Shown: positions 1 through 7,738, counted from the first letter of the stretch. The stretch: 19,030 nucleotides of DNA from Candidatus Argoarchaeum ethanivorans (GCA_905067535.1 CAJHIR010000009.1:1-19030); one strand, 5' to 3'. Program-made: numbers and translations. Notes: generated from the letters alone by a model not told the origin.

Positions 1-24
1 CACACACCCCGTGTGCGGAAATAA

Positions 25-50
25 TTCTCGATTGCGAAGCAATCGAGTGC
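25..50. repeat. Hairpin repeat, copy 1
   Basis: Perfect inverted repeat at 27-47 with nine-base arms CTCGATTGC and GCAATCGAG around a GAA loop, followed by the shared tail TGC. The inner part GCGAAGC is known as an exceptionally stable mini-hairpin in single-stranded DNA. The same element recurs at 75-101 and, in a covarying form, at 4651-4681. It lies upstream of argC, so it could be a dispersed REP-like element or part of a leader. Which of these is not visible from the window. Confidence 0.85.
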
Positions 51-74
51 ATAGAAAATAATGGCTAATGGTCA

Positions 75-101
75 ATTCTCGATTGCGAAGCAATCGAGTG
101 C
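75..101. repeat. Hairpin repeat, copy 2
   Basis: Second copy of the hairpin, arms at 78-86 and 90-98 with a GAA loop. It is identical to copy 1 over about 26 bases and lies 51 bases downstream. The bases before it (TCAA) and after it (TGCG) are also shared with the copy at 4651-4681, so the conserved unit is a little longer than the palindrome. The spacer between copies 1 and 2 shows no gene. Confidence 0.85.
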
Positions 102-215
102 GTCAAGAACATTCGAAACAAAGATATGCTTTAAGGTTCCTGTGGTAACTGTGACCATCGCTGCTGCTGTGTGGATGCATATACAATAAAGAGGTTTATA
201 GAGGGATGAAAAAAA

Positions 216-1226
216 ATGATTAAGGTTGGCATTGTTGGAGGATCAGGTTATACTGGTGGTGAACTGCTGCGATTGTTATCTTTTCACCCGGGAGCAGAGG
301 TTGTTGCAGTAACATCAAGACGTTTTGATGGAATAGCTGTGTCAGGCGTGCATGCTCATCTTGATAAAATATATGACCTGTGTTTTGAAAATCTTTCACC
401 GGGAGAAGTTGCAGGTCGGTGCGATGTGGTGTTTACTGCTGTCCCTCATGGAAGTGCTATGAAAATTGTTCCTGAATTATTAGATTCGACCAGGGTTATT
501 GATTTGAGTGCTGACTATCGCCTGCAACCAGATGTCTTTGAAACGATTTATGGACTCACCCACTCTGATTCAAGAGAGGCTGTTTACGGCATTCCGGAGC
601 TTTATGATGTTACAGGTCGTGCGTTGATTGCAAATCCCGGTTGCTATCCAACTGGCGCTATTCTTGCAGCAGCACCTCTCGCAAGTGAAAGATTGCTAAC
701 TTCCGCTTTGTTTGATTCAAAGTCAGGTATTTCCGGTGCCGGAGCAGAGCCAACCGCAGTAAGCCATTATCCTAACCTGTCTGAAAACATACAGGCTTAT
801 AAACTTACCACTCACAGGCACACTGCTGAAATCGTGCAGGAGCTGACACGTTTTGACGAGACGTTACAATACCATATATGTTTCACACCGCACATTATAC
901 CTTCTGTCAGAGGCATTCTAACAACAGCACATCTTTTCACAAAAAAACAACTGACCAGCGAAGAGGTTGTGCACATGTATAGAGAGTTCTACAGGGATAA
1001 GCCATTTATTCGATTAAGAGAGAATATCCCTTCCCTCTCAGGAGTTCGCGGCTCCAATTTCTGCGACATACACATTGAGGCTGATAAAGCAACTAACAGA
1101 GTGGTTGTGTTATCAGTGATTGATAATCTTGTCAAGGGTGCATCGGGACAGGCAATACAGAACATGAACAGGATGTTTGACCTTGATGAAGTTACAGGAT
1201 TGTGGTACGGTGGGCTTGCACCATAA
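216..1226 (+). CDS. argC: N-acetyl-gamma-glutamyl-phosphate reductase
   Basis: Cytoplasmic NADPH-dependent enzyme of arginine/ornithine biosynthesis, reducing N-acetyl-glutamyl-phosphate to the semialdehyde. The 336 residues match the usual length. Visible motifs are the N-terminal dinucleotide-binding loop GGSGYTGGELLRLL (8-21), the active-site cysteine in NPGCYPTG (Cys143), GISGAG (171-176) and the conserved HRHTAEI (200-206). The ATG at 216 follows a GAGGG at 201-205. A five-codon out-of-frame ATG ORF (206-223) overlaps this start and may be chance. First gene of a plus-strand run with the CBS protein and argJ. Family assignment is secure. Confidence 0.96.
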   Translation: MIKVGIVGGSGYTGGELLRLLSFHPGAEVVAVTSRRFDGIAVSGVHAHLDKIYDLCFENLSPGEVAGRCDVVFTAVPHGSAMKIVPELLDSTRVIDLSADYRLQPDVFETIYGLTHSDSREAVYGIPELYDVTGRALIANPGCYPTGAILAAAPLASERLLTSALFDSKSGISGAGAEPTAVSHYPNLSENIQAYKLTTHRHTAEIVQELTRFDETLQYHICFTPHIIPSVRGILTTAHLFTKKQLTSEEVVHMYREFYRDKPFIRLRENIPSLSGVRGSNFCDIHIEADKATNRVVVLSVIDNLVKGASGQAIQNMNRMFDLDEVTGLWYGGLAP

Positions 1227-1289
1227 ATAAGAGGGATCAAGCACAGTAAGGTAAGAAGAATGACACAACCTAAGTAGGAGGAATATGAT

Positions 1290-1778
1290 TTGAAAGTCAA
1301 AGATGTAATGAACACAAATGTAATAACCTGCACACCTGAAGAAACCGTAAAGAACGCAAGCATGGTACTGAAGAAACGCAGAATAAGCGGTCTTCCGGTA
1401 GTAAAGAACGATCGGCTTGTTGGGATAGTAACTGAGACAGACATATTAAAATTATTAAAAAACCCTTCTGTTAGTGAAGACCTGTGGCTTCCAAGCCCCT
1501 TTGAAGTAATAGAGGTGCCACTGCGAGAGTTTATCGGATGGGAAGAGTTAAAACACAGTCTTGAAAGCATCGAAAACAAACCGGTGGAAAAGATAATGAC
1601 GACGAAAGTTTACACAGTCTCGCCCGAAGACAGTATCGAAACTGCATCTGAAAAAATGGTAAAACATAGAATAAACCGGCTACCAGTGATAGAAAACGAG
1701 AAGCTTGTCGGGATAGTTGCGCGTGGCGACATCATAAAAGCCTTATCAGGTGAAGGAAGTGAAAACATTGTCGAGTAA
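1290..1778 (+). CDS. Two-CBS-domain protein
   Basis: 162 residues made almost entirely of a tandem CBS (Bateman) pair: the first at about 1-58, containing LPVVKNDRLVGIVTETDIL, the second at about 100-157, containing LPVIENEKLVGIVARGDII. CBS pairs bind adenosine nucleotides or SAM and act as sensors. No catalytic or DNA-binding domain is attached. The TTG start at 1290 is supported by a strong AGGAGG at 1276-1281, spaced eight bases. It sits between argC and argJ, five bases before argJ, so it is probably co-transcribed and may sense ligand for this pathway. That role is inference; the ligand and partner are unknown. Confidence 0.92.
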   Translation: MKVKDVMNTNVITCTPEETVKNASMVLKKRRISGLPVVKNDRLVGIVTETDILKLLKNPSVSEDLWLPSPFEVIEVPLREFIGWEELKHSLESIENKPVEKIMTTKVYTVSPEDSIETASEKMVKHRINRLPVIENEKLVGIVARGDIIKALSGEGSENIVE

Positions 1779-1783
1779 AAACG

Positions 1784-2953
1784 ATGAAAGAACTTAACAG
1801 TGGAATCTGCGCCATCGAAGGTATCAGCACGTGGGGTATTAAAGAAGGGAAATATGGACTTGCCATAATACTTGCAGAGGGTCTTGCAGTTGCTGTCTAC
1901 ACACAGAATAAAGTAATCGCTGCTCCACTGGTTGTGACAAAGAAGCATCTTGAAAGCCAGAAAGGGCACATAAAAGCGGTTATTGTAAATAGCGGAAACG
2001 CCAATGCCTGCACAGGTCAAAAAGGAATTGAAGATGCAGAGGAAATATGTAAAATCCTCGCACAAAAGCTCAATTGCAAAAAAGAAGAAATCCTTGTTGC
2101 ATCAACAGGCATAATCGGGCGACTTCTCCCAGTTGACAAAATAAAACAGCAAATAGATAAAGTGATGCCAGAACTTGCATCAGGAAGTATTGCAAGTAAG
2201 AAAGCAGCAGAAGCAATAATAACCACTGACACCACGATTAAGCAGTTTGCAGTGGAAACCGTGGGGTATGTACACGTTGGCGGCATTCTAAAAGGTGCAG
2301 GAATGATTGCACCAAATATGGCAACAATGCTCGCTTTTATCTGCACGGATGCATGTCTTCCACATGATGTTCTGCAAGACTGCCTGCAGAAATCCGTAGA
2401 TAAAAGCTTTAACATGGTAATCGTTGACGGGGATACCAGCACAAACGACATGGCAATCCTCATAACCACCGAAAAAAAGGAATGCAGCGTAACAGAATTC
2501 CAGCAAGCACTGGATACAACCTGCATCAATCTTGCCAAGATGATGGCAAAAGATGGAGAGGGTGCAATAAAACTAATCGAACTTACGGTAACAGGCGCAG
2601 AAACTCCAGATGACGCAAAAAAGATCGCACGAACGATACTTACATCACCACTTGTAAAAACCGCAATCTTTGGGGAAGACCCGAACTGGGGGCGCATCAT
2701 TGCAGCAGCAGGCAGAAGTGGTGCAAACATAAACCCGGAAAAAATGACCCTCAAATTCTCAGACAAGAATGATAGTGCAACAATAATAGATAAAGGGCGC
2801 ACTATCGAAACCACGAGCAAAATCAAAAAGATAATGAAATCAGACACCATTAATATAGAACTTGCCCTTAACATAGGGAAAGCTACAGCAACAGGCTGGG
2901 GATGCGACCTTACCTACGAATACGTAAAAATAAATGCAGAATATAGTACATAG
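1784..2953 (+). CDS. argJ: Glutamate N-acetyltransferase / ornithine acetyltransferase
   Basis: Transfers acetyl from N-acetylornithine to glutamate in the cyclic arginine pathway; some family members also use acetyl-CoA. The 389 residues are full length. The proenzyme self-cleaves before the threonine in MATML (Thr181), giving alpha and beta chains. The oxyanion-hole STG is at 107-109, NSGNANACTG at 69-78, and the typical C-terminus GWGCDLTYEYVKINAEY is intact. ATG start five bases after the CBS gene. Together with argC this indicates acetyl recycling; whether it is mono- or bifunctional cannot be read from the sequence. Confidence 0.96.
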   Translation: MKELNSGICAIEGISTWGIKEGKYGLAIILAEGLAVAVYTQNKVIAAPLVVTKKHLESQKGHIKAVIVNSGNANACTGQKGIEDAEEICKILAQKLNCKKEEILVASTGIIGRLLPVDKIKQQIDKVMPELASGSIASKKAAEAIITTDTTIKQFAVETVGYVHVGGILKGAGMIAPNMATMLAFICTDACLPHDVLQDCLQKSVDKSFNMVIVDGDTSTNDMAILITTEKKECSVTEFQQALDTTCINLAKMMAKDGEGAIKLIELTVTGAETPDDAKKIARTILTSPLVKTAIFGEDPNWGRIIAAAGRSGANINPEKMTLKFSDKNDSATIIDKGRTIETTSKIKKIMKSDTINIELALNIGKATATGWGCDLTYEYVKINAEYST

Positions 2954-2965
2954 AAACGTTTTTTG

Positions 2966-3853
2966 ATGATGACTGATAAAGATATTGTGATTATAGCTTT
3001 CAAAAGGGATGAGGTGAAAGCAAGACGACTCAAGCAGCACCTTGATGCAGACCTGTTGTTCTACGATGAAGGTGTGTTTGAAAAGGCACTCTCGTACAGT
3101 GCGGTTGTAGCAATAATGGCTGTAGGAATAGCAGTCAGGTCCGTAGCTCCCTTTTTAAAGGATAAATGGTCTGATACTCCGCTTGTTGTTGTGGATTCGA
3201 ATCTGACTTTTGCGGTATCTCTTGTGGGAGGGCATCATGGTGCAAATGAGCTTGCCTTAAAACTTGGAGAGTTTGGACTTATTTCGGTGATTACTACTGC
3301 AACCGATGCCAATCAAAGACCATCAGTCGAGGGAATTACAAAACAGTTGGGGGCAAGAGTTGTTAACAGACAATCAACAAAAAGTGTGAATCTTGCACTT
3401 CTTAAAGATGATGTACCTGTGGTTTATCTCAGTGGCCCAAAAGTTGTGCTGGTTGATGACAATGTTTCTGTGGTTGAAAAAAAAGACCTTCAGGGAAAGT
3501 TCATCGTTGGAATCGGTGCACACCGTAATATTAACAGTGATAAAGTGATTACAGCTATTATGATGGCAATTGAAAGTGCAGGTGTTTCCATTGATGATGT
3601 CTCCTTTTTTGCAACTGCTGAGTTAAAAAAAGGTGAACAGGGAATTATTGGTGCAGCAGAACATTTTGCCAAGCCACTGGTGTACGTGTCGCACGATGTT
3701 ATTAACACGATGAACCCACCTTCTGCATCAAAGGCGGTGCGCCTTGGACTCATTGGTGTGTGTGAGCCTTCTGCTCTTGCAGTAGCTCATAAAAAAACAA
3801 TTGTTCTTCCAAAACAAATCTACGGAGATGTGACCATTGCAATCGCAAAATAA
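2966..3853 (+). CDS. cbiG: Cobalt-precorrin-5A hydrolase
   Basis: Opens the delta-lactone of cobalt-precorrin-5A and releases the C2 unit as acetaldehyde, in the anaerobic (early cobalt insertion) cobalamin route. The N-terminal and middle part carries the signature VGIAVRSVAPFLKDKW followed by VVVDSN and SLVGGHHGANELA. The C-terminal domain has VGIGAHRNI, a short EQGIIGAAE-like segment and GVCEPSALAVA near the end. Start uncertain: TTG 2963, ATG 2966 and ATG 2969 are consecutive codons, and no clear ribosome site is present. It begins about 12 bases after argJ, and its stop codon lies inside an AAT repeat where cobJ begins. Confidence 0.94.
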   Translation: MMTDKDIVIIAFKRDEVKARRLKQHLDADLLFYDEGVFEKALSYSAVVAIMAVGIAVRSVAPFLKDKWSDTPLVVVDSNLTFAVSLVGGHHGANELALKLGEFGLISVITTATDANQRPSVEGITKQLGARVVNRQSTKSVNLALLKDDVPVVYLSGPKVVLVDDNVSVVEKKDLQGKFIVGIGAHRNINSDKVITAIMMAIESAGVSIDDVSFFATAELKKGEQGIIGAAEHFAKPLVYVSHDVINTMNPPSASKAVRLGLIGVCEPSALAVAHKKTIVLPKQIYGDVTIAIAK

Positions 3854-4625
3854 TAATAATAATAATAATAGCAACAATAATAAACTGTATGTAGTTGGTA
3901 TTGGACCGGGTTCTGTGCAAGATATGACCATTCGTGCACAAAAAGCACTTGAGGCCTCTGAATACATACTTGGAAACAGCACGTATCTTGACCAGATAGC
4001 TCCACTACTTGACGGGAAAAAAGTTATTAGAAGTTATATGGGAGACGAGGTGAAGCGTGCACAAAAAGCACTCGAACTTGCAGAGAACAGCATCGTATCC
4101 ATCATCAGTGGTGGTGATGCCAACATCTACGGCATGGCAGGACTTGTTCTTGAGGTGGCAGAGAAAAAAGAACAACCCAATATCGAAATAGTACCAGGTG
4201 TTACTGCTATTACTGCATCAGCAGCATGTCTTGGAGCGCCAATCACAGCAGACTTTGCAGTCATAAGCCTGAGTGATCTCCTCACACCATGGGAAATTAT
4301 TAAAGAGCGGCTGTATGCTGCTGCCAGAGCCGACTTTGTGATAGCTCTCTACAATCCTAAAAGCAGGAAGAGAACAGGTCATCTCAAAGAAGCAATTCAA
4401 ATAATTTCAGAAGAGAAAAAACCACAAACACCGGTCGGAATAGCTCAAAACGTAACAAGAGAAGGTGAACACACAATCGTCACAACAATTGGAGAATTTA
4501 TGAAATTCTATGATGACGTTGATATGCGCACAACAATTCTCATTGGAAACCGGGAAAGTAGAATATGGAATAACGCCAATAGAGTGATAACACCACGTGG
4601 ATACCATAAAAAATATGACTACTGA
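3837..4625 (+). CDS. cobJ: Precorrin-3B / cobalt-factor III C17-methyltransferase
   Basis: SAM-dependent corrin methyltransferase (CobJ/CbiH) that methylates C17 during ring contraction. Typical tetrapyrrole-methylase motifs are visible: VVGIGPGS near the N-terminus, ISGGDANIYGMAG, VPGVTAITASAACLGAP, ALYNPKSRKR, and IGNRES near the C-terminus. No in-frame ATG precedes KLYVVGIG. The only upstream in-frame start is TTG at 3837, inside cbiG, which adds a polyasparagine leader (seven Asn, Ser, three Asn) encoded by an AAT tract; a CTG at 3885 is another possibility. It overlaps the end of cbiG and originally probably overlapped cbiC. Equivalent name in the anaerobic pathway: cbiH. Confidence 0.93.
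   Translation: MQSQNNNNNNNSNNNKLYVVGIGPGSVQDMTIRAQKALEASEYILGNSTYLDQIAPLLDGKKVIRSYMGDEVKRAQKALELAENSIVSIISGGDANIYGMAGLVLEVAEKKEQPNIEIVPGVTAITASAACLGAPITADFAVISLSDLLTPWEIIKERLYAAARADFVIALYNPKSRKRTGHLKEAIQIISEEKKPQTPVGIAQNVTREGEHTIVTTIGEFMKFYDDVDMRTTILIGNRESRIWNNANRVITPRGYHKKYDY
3849..3869. repeat. AAT trinucleotide tract
   Basis: Seven perfect AAT units spanning the cbiG stop codon and the cobJ 5' end. In the cobJ frame it reads as polyasparagine; in the cbiG frame it supplies TAA stops in every unit. Gain or loss of whole units would keep the cbiG stop and the cobJ frame. Confidence 0.9.
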
Positions 4626-4644
4626 TATTGGAGCAACAACACAG
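4589..4644. repeat. 56-bp direct repeat, copy 1 (cobJ 3' end)
   Basis: This 56-base stretch is repeated exactly at 4686-4741 (offset 97). Copy 1 holds the last codons and stop of cobJ and would also encode the first residues of cbiC (MTTDIGATTQ). Copy 2 provides the functional cbiC start. The 41 bases between them carry a hairpin repeat. Confidence 0.95.
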
Positions 4645-4650
4645 AAACCT

Positions 4651-4681
4651 TCAACTCTTGATTGCGCAGCAATCAAGTGCG
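4651..4681. repeat. Hairpin repeat, copy 3 (covarying)
   Basis: Arms CTTGATTGC (4657-4665) and GCAATCAAG (4669-4677) around a GCA loop. Compared with the copies at 27-47 and 78-98, one C-G pair has become T-A with both sides changed, and the loop stays of GNA type (GAA to GCA). The flanking TCAA before and TGCG after are also shared with copy 2. It lies between the two 56-bp direct repeats at the cobJ-cbiC junction. Confidence 0.88.
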
Positions 4682-4685
4682 CTAC

Positions 4686-4741
4686 AACACCACGTGGATA
4701 CCATAAAAAATATGACTACTGATATTGGAGCAACAACACAG
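4686..4741. repeat. 56-bp direct repeat, copy 2 (cbiC 5' end)
   Basis: Exact copy of 4589-4644. It contains the ATG at 4712 used by cbiC and, upstream of it, a non-functional duplicate of the cobJ C-terminal codons. Confidence 0.95.
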
Positions 4742-5326
4742 GAAGCACGCGATATATCAAACAAAAGCCGGGATATCGTATCGCAGATGATTAAAGGAAA
4801 CACCATTGAAGACGGTATAAAAAAACGATGCATCATTGCAACAGGTGATCCCTCGTTCAAAGATTTGATCGTATTCAAACACAACCCTGTTAAAGAAGGA
4901 ATTAAAGCAATCAAACAATCATGCACTATGTACACAGACATTCACATGGTGCAGATAGGAATATTGAAAAAAGGACACAACTGTGAAATCGAGTGTGCTC
5001 TTGACTATGGGAAAAACATTGCAGAAGAAAAACAGATCACTCGCACATCAGCAGGATTTCTTGCCCTCGGGGAACGACTCAACCACAGCATAATAATAAT
5101 CGGAAACGCACCATCCGCAGCAATAACAATCAACAATATGATAAAACAGGAGATTATCAAACCCTCTCTTGTAATTGCGACACCAGTAGGCTTTGTCAAT
5201 GCTTCAAACTCAAAAGAGTATATCCGAAACCTGAACATTCCATCGATTACAAGCATCGGTACACGAGGCGGCACACCAATAGCAGTAGCAATAATAAATG
5301 AAATAATTAACCGAATACAAATTTAA
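4712..5326 (+). CDS. cbiC: Cobalt-precorrin-8 methylmutase
   Basis: Moves a methyl group from C11 to C12 to form cobyrinic acid. 204 residues from ATG 4712, the usual family size. Visible motifs: ATGDPSFKDLIVF near 50, the TDIHMVQIGI strand, a TRTSAGF segment containing a conserved Arg-Thr-Ser, IGNAPSAA, the ATPVGFVNASNSKEYI signature, and a C-terminal GTRGGTPIAVAI. I chose 4712 over the upstream frame opening at 4628 because residues before MTTDIG come only from the hairpin insertion and duplicated cobJ tail. Third corrin gene in the cluster after cbiG and cobJ. Confidence 0.93.
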   Translation: MTTDIGATTQEARDISNKSRDIVSQMIKGNTIEDGIKKRCIIATGDPSFKDLIVFKHNPVKEGIKAIKQSCTMYTDIHMVQIGILKKGHNCEIECALDYGKNIAEEKQITRTSAGFLALGERLNHSIIIIGNAPSAAITINNMIKQEIIKPSLVIATPVGFVNASNSKEYIRNLNIPSITSIGTRGGTPIAVAIINEIINRIQI

Positions 5327-5550
5327 GATTTCGGCGTCTTAATGATCAAGGAAACATATGATCTCTCTCTCTCTCTGAGGGTGCTATCTAAAAATCTATT
5401 GATTTATCACCGCGGAGAGCGCCTGAGTACGCAGAGTTTTAAGACTGTCCCAATTATTGCTTATGCTTTCTGGGGCCTTTGCGTTCTCTGTTGTGCTCTG
5501 CGGTGAAATTTAAGGATTTAGCAATTTCACTAGAAAATTCGACTGTGCAA
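5327..5550. other. Non-coding stretch with TC tract and imperfect inverted repeat
   Basis: A TC dinucleotide run lies at 5362-5376. An imperfect inverted repeat of about 30 bases per arm follows (5407-5436 and 5477-5506), beginning TCACCGCGGAGAGC and ending GCTCTGCGGTGA. Arms rich in CGCAGAG resemble dispersed repeats I recall from many prokaryotic genomes; that link is memory, not checked. It could act as a terminator after cbiC. No gene was recognised. Confidence 0.6.
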
Positions 5551-5800
5551 TCTCTGAGTAAAAATTCAACTTCCTTGTCTTCGTATCTAAAATTAGCCAC
5601 AACCCTTTTCAGGTTATCAGGCAATTTCTTATACCTCCATAAACACCTTCCTTTTGTTTCTTCTGCATCATTTCTGACAGAGTAATAAAGGCAGGTTTAC
5701 ATGGAAAAACGAGATAGTGTCGGCGTCTCTTAAAACATCCACTCTTCTATTGCCTCCCGTTTCATGACTACTTACAAGAAAAAAGACATCATCGATAAAT
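5551..5800 (-). pseudogene. Truncated duplicate of HD-domain gene
   Basis: This block aligns with 8186-8434, inside the intact HD-domain gene, at about nine bases in ten by eye. It covers only the C-terminal part, from the SSHEIGG-like region to near the stop. One extra A in ATAAAGG (versus ATAAGG in the intact copy) shifts the frame, and the N-terminal half with the HD motif is absent. It is therefore a non-functional gene fragment. It abuts a broken glycosyltransferase at 5867, so this junction is probably a recombination scar. Confidence 0.85.
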
Positions 5801-5866
5801 TTTTGATAAGAACACGAAAGGTTACAGAAAATTGATTTACAAAGAAGTTTTTGATAAGGCTCCTAC

Positions 5867-6567
5867 ATTCATGCTAACAGTATTTATACAAAGAACCTTA
5901 TCGTAAATCCATTTAAAATTGGCTCTGAAAAGATTAAAGTTATAAATCCCCCAATAGATACAAAAAAATTTGCGATCAAGGGAAAAAGTAACGAAAAGCC
6001 AATTATTGGAACAATGACAAGATTTAACAGGAGAAAGAATGTTCCTAACATGATTAGAGCTTTGAATATACTTAAGAATCGTGCTGTTGATTTCAAATAC
6101 ATACTTGCTGGAGATGGCATAGATAAAAAAAAGGATCATGAAAAAACTTAAAGGAGCGAGATTTGAATACGAGTATTGGGGAGAAATTTCAGAAGAAGAG
6201 AAAATAAACAAATTTTACCGCTTCCTTAATTGATGTTTTTGTGTCACCCCCTCTCGAATTACCGAATGATGTTGAATGATTTGGAATTGTTTATTTGGAA
6301 GCAAATGCCTGTGGAATTCCTGTTGTAGCATCAAAAACTGGTGGTATTCTATATGCAGTTAAAGGAGGAATATCAGGTGTTTTTGCTGATCCAACAAATC
6401 CTAAAGATATCGCAGATAAAAATTTATATCTCATAAATACATTGAAAGAATGGAAGCGGGGATGCATAAAGTATGCAAAGAATTTTGATGTTAAAAAAAT
6501 AACAGAGAGTTTTAAAAAGTTATATAAGATGGCTTATAATGCTGCAAAGAATCGTGCTAATCAATGA
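5867..6567 (+). pseudogene. Glycosyltransferase family 4, broken
   Basis: Conceptual translation in three frames gives the C-terminal half of a GT4/GT-B glycosyltransferase: YTKNLIVNPFKIGSEKIKV, then IIGTMTRFNRRKNVPN, YILAGDGID, WGEISEEEKI, DVFVSPPLE, and finally FGIVYLEANACGIPVVASKTGG, the donor-binding loop. The frame breaks near the A-run at 6125-6132 and again near 6225-6232, and TGA at 6277-6279 replaces the Gly before FGIVYLEA. The acceptor-binding N-terminal half is missing. Its last 29 bases overlap the next glycosyltransferase. An open 90-codon piece (6295-6567) survives but is not expected to be functional. Confidence 0.85.
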
Positions 6568-7738
6568 TAAATACGGCGGATTTGGAGGTACTGAAGAGTA
6601 TATCAATAGTCTTGCGAGGCTACTTGATCCATTGGGATATGAAACCTCAATCATATATGGTAAGAAATATCCAAAAAATTTTTCAAATCCTTTAATAAGG
6701 GAATTTAGATTGCCTTTTCTTAAGGAAAGATATGCTAAAGCAAAACCATATGAATTGGCTAAGTTATGCGGCTACATTAATAAAATCCGGCCAGATATTG
6801 TCTACATACATAATATCTTTGATTATAGAATAATAACCGCAATAAGAAAAGCACATCTAGGTAAAATCATTTGGTATTGCCACGACCACTTTTTCTATTG
6901 CCTTACTGAGTTAAAGGTTTTCAATGATCGGCAATACGAACTTCCTTTAGGTAAACATTGCATAACAAATATTCAAGCCGGTAGATGCATAGAAAGGTAT
7001 CCTTTAAGAGATTTGAATTTGAATGAAATATTTTTGGAAAGGAAAAAATTGTTGGAATCTTCATCCTTATTTGATGAAATCGTCGTGATCAGTAAATATA
7101 TGGAATCAAACTTAATAAAAAACGAAGTTCCTAAAGAAAAAATAAATTTAGTTCCGAGACAAGTGTATATCCCAGAAAAAATAGAAAGAAAAGAAGAAGG
7201 CAAAAATATCCTGTACGTTGGCAGGGTAGTTAAAGAGAAAGGTGTTGATCATTTGATAAAAGCTTTAGAATTCATTTACTGCAACGTTAAATTGACAATT
7301 GTTGGAAGTGGTGATGCGGGCTATATTGAGAAATGCCGATTTCTGGCAAAGGCTTTGAAAGGAAAGAAAAAAGGATTAGAAATAATATTTACCGGCCAAA
7401 AATCCCATCGAGAGGTTTTTGAATTTTATAAAAAAGCGAGCGTCGTTGCAATACCGAGTTTATGGCCGGAGCCTTTTGGTGTAGTTGCTGCTGAATCTTT
7501 AGCTCACGAAGTTCCAGTTGTTGCATATAATGTCGGCGGGATAGATACGATAATAAAAGATGGCGAGACGGGTTTGCTCGCAGAACCAAGAAATATAAAA
7601 GAATTGGGTGAGAAAATTGGATATCTCTGCAGTAATAAAGAAGAAAGCCGTAAAATGGGAAAAAATGGTAGAAAATTTGTGAAACTGAAATTCGATCCTC
7701 AGAAACATGTTGATGCCATATTGCGATTGTTTAGTTGA
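6539..7738 (+). CDS. Glycosyltransferase family 4 (GT-B fold)
   Basis: 399 residues, full length for the family. The N-terminal acceptor domain has GGFGGTEEY (13-21) and a CHDHFFYC segment (114-121). The C-terminal Glycos_transf_1 domain has ILYVGRVVKEKGVDHLIKAL (about 224-243), LTIVGSG, and the donor-binding EPFGVVAAE (311-319) with the two conserved acidic residues seven apart. It probably transfers an activated sugar to a cell-surface glycan, lipid or glycoprotein at the cytoplasmic face. Acceptor and sugar cannot be inferred. It starts at ATG 6539 inside the end of a broken relative. No other sugar genes lie in the window. Confidence 0.9.
   Translation: MLQRIVLINDKYGGFGGTEEYINSLARLLDPLGYETSIIYGKKYPKNFSNPLIREFRLPFLKERYAKAKPYELAKLCGYINKIRPDIVYIHNIFDYRIITAIRKAHLGKIIWYCHDHFFYCLTELKVFNDRQYELPLGKHCITNIQAGRCIERYPLRDLNLNEIFLERKKLLESSSLFDEIVVISKYMESNLIKNEVPKEKINLVPRQVYIPEKIERKEEGKNILYVGRVVKEKGVDHLIKALEFIYCNVKLTIVGSGDAGYIEKCRFLAKALKGKKKGLEIIFTGQKSHREVFEFYKKASVVAIPSLWPEPFGVVAAESLAHEVPVVAYNVGGIDTIIKDGETGLLAEPRNIKELGEKIGYLCSNKEESRKMGKNGRKFVKLKFDPQKHVDAILRLFS

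Noticed and set aside
25..101. Two repeats 51 bases apart, as in a CRISPR array
   Set aside because: Only two copies, each a full palindrome, with a third copy alone at 4651 between genes and no cas genes; better explained as a dispersed hairpin.
206..223. Five-codon leader ORF overlapping the argC start
   Set aside because: Has no separate ribosome site and no arginine codons, so an attenuation role is not supported.
989..1579. 196-residue minus-strand open frame across argC and the CBS gene
   Set aside because: Antisense shadow of two well-supported genes; no recognisable domain.
2017..2874. 285-residue minus-strand open frame across argJ
   Set aside because: Antisense to a clear argJ gene; serine-rich, low-complexity translation typical of a shadow frame.
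4628..4711. Upstream extension of cbiC
   Set aside because: The extra 28 residues come from the hairpin insertion and duplicated cobJ tail, not from the CbiC family; start set at 4712.
5837..6211. 124-residue minus-strand open frame
   Set aside because: Antisense to the broken glycosyltransferase, whose plus-strand translation has clear family motifs.
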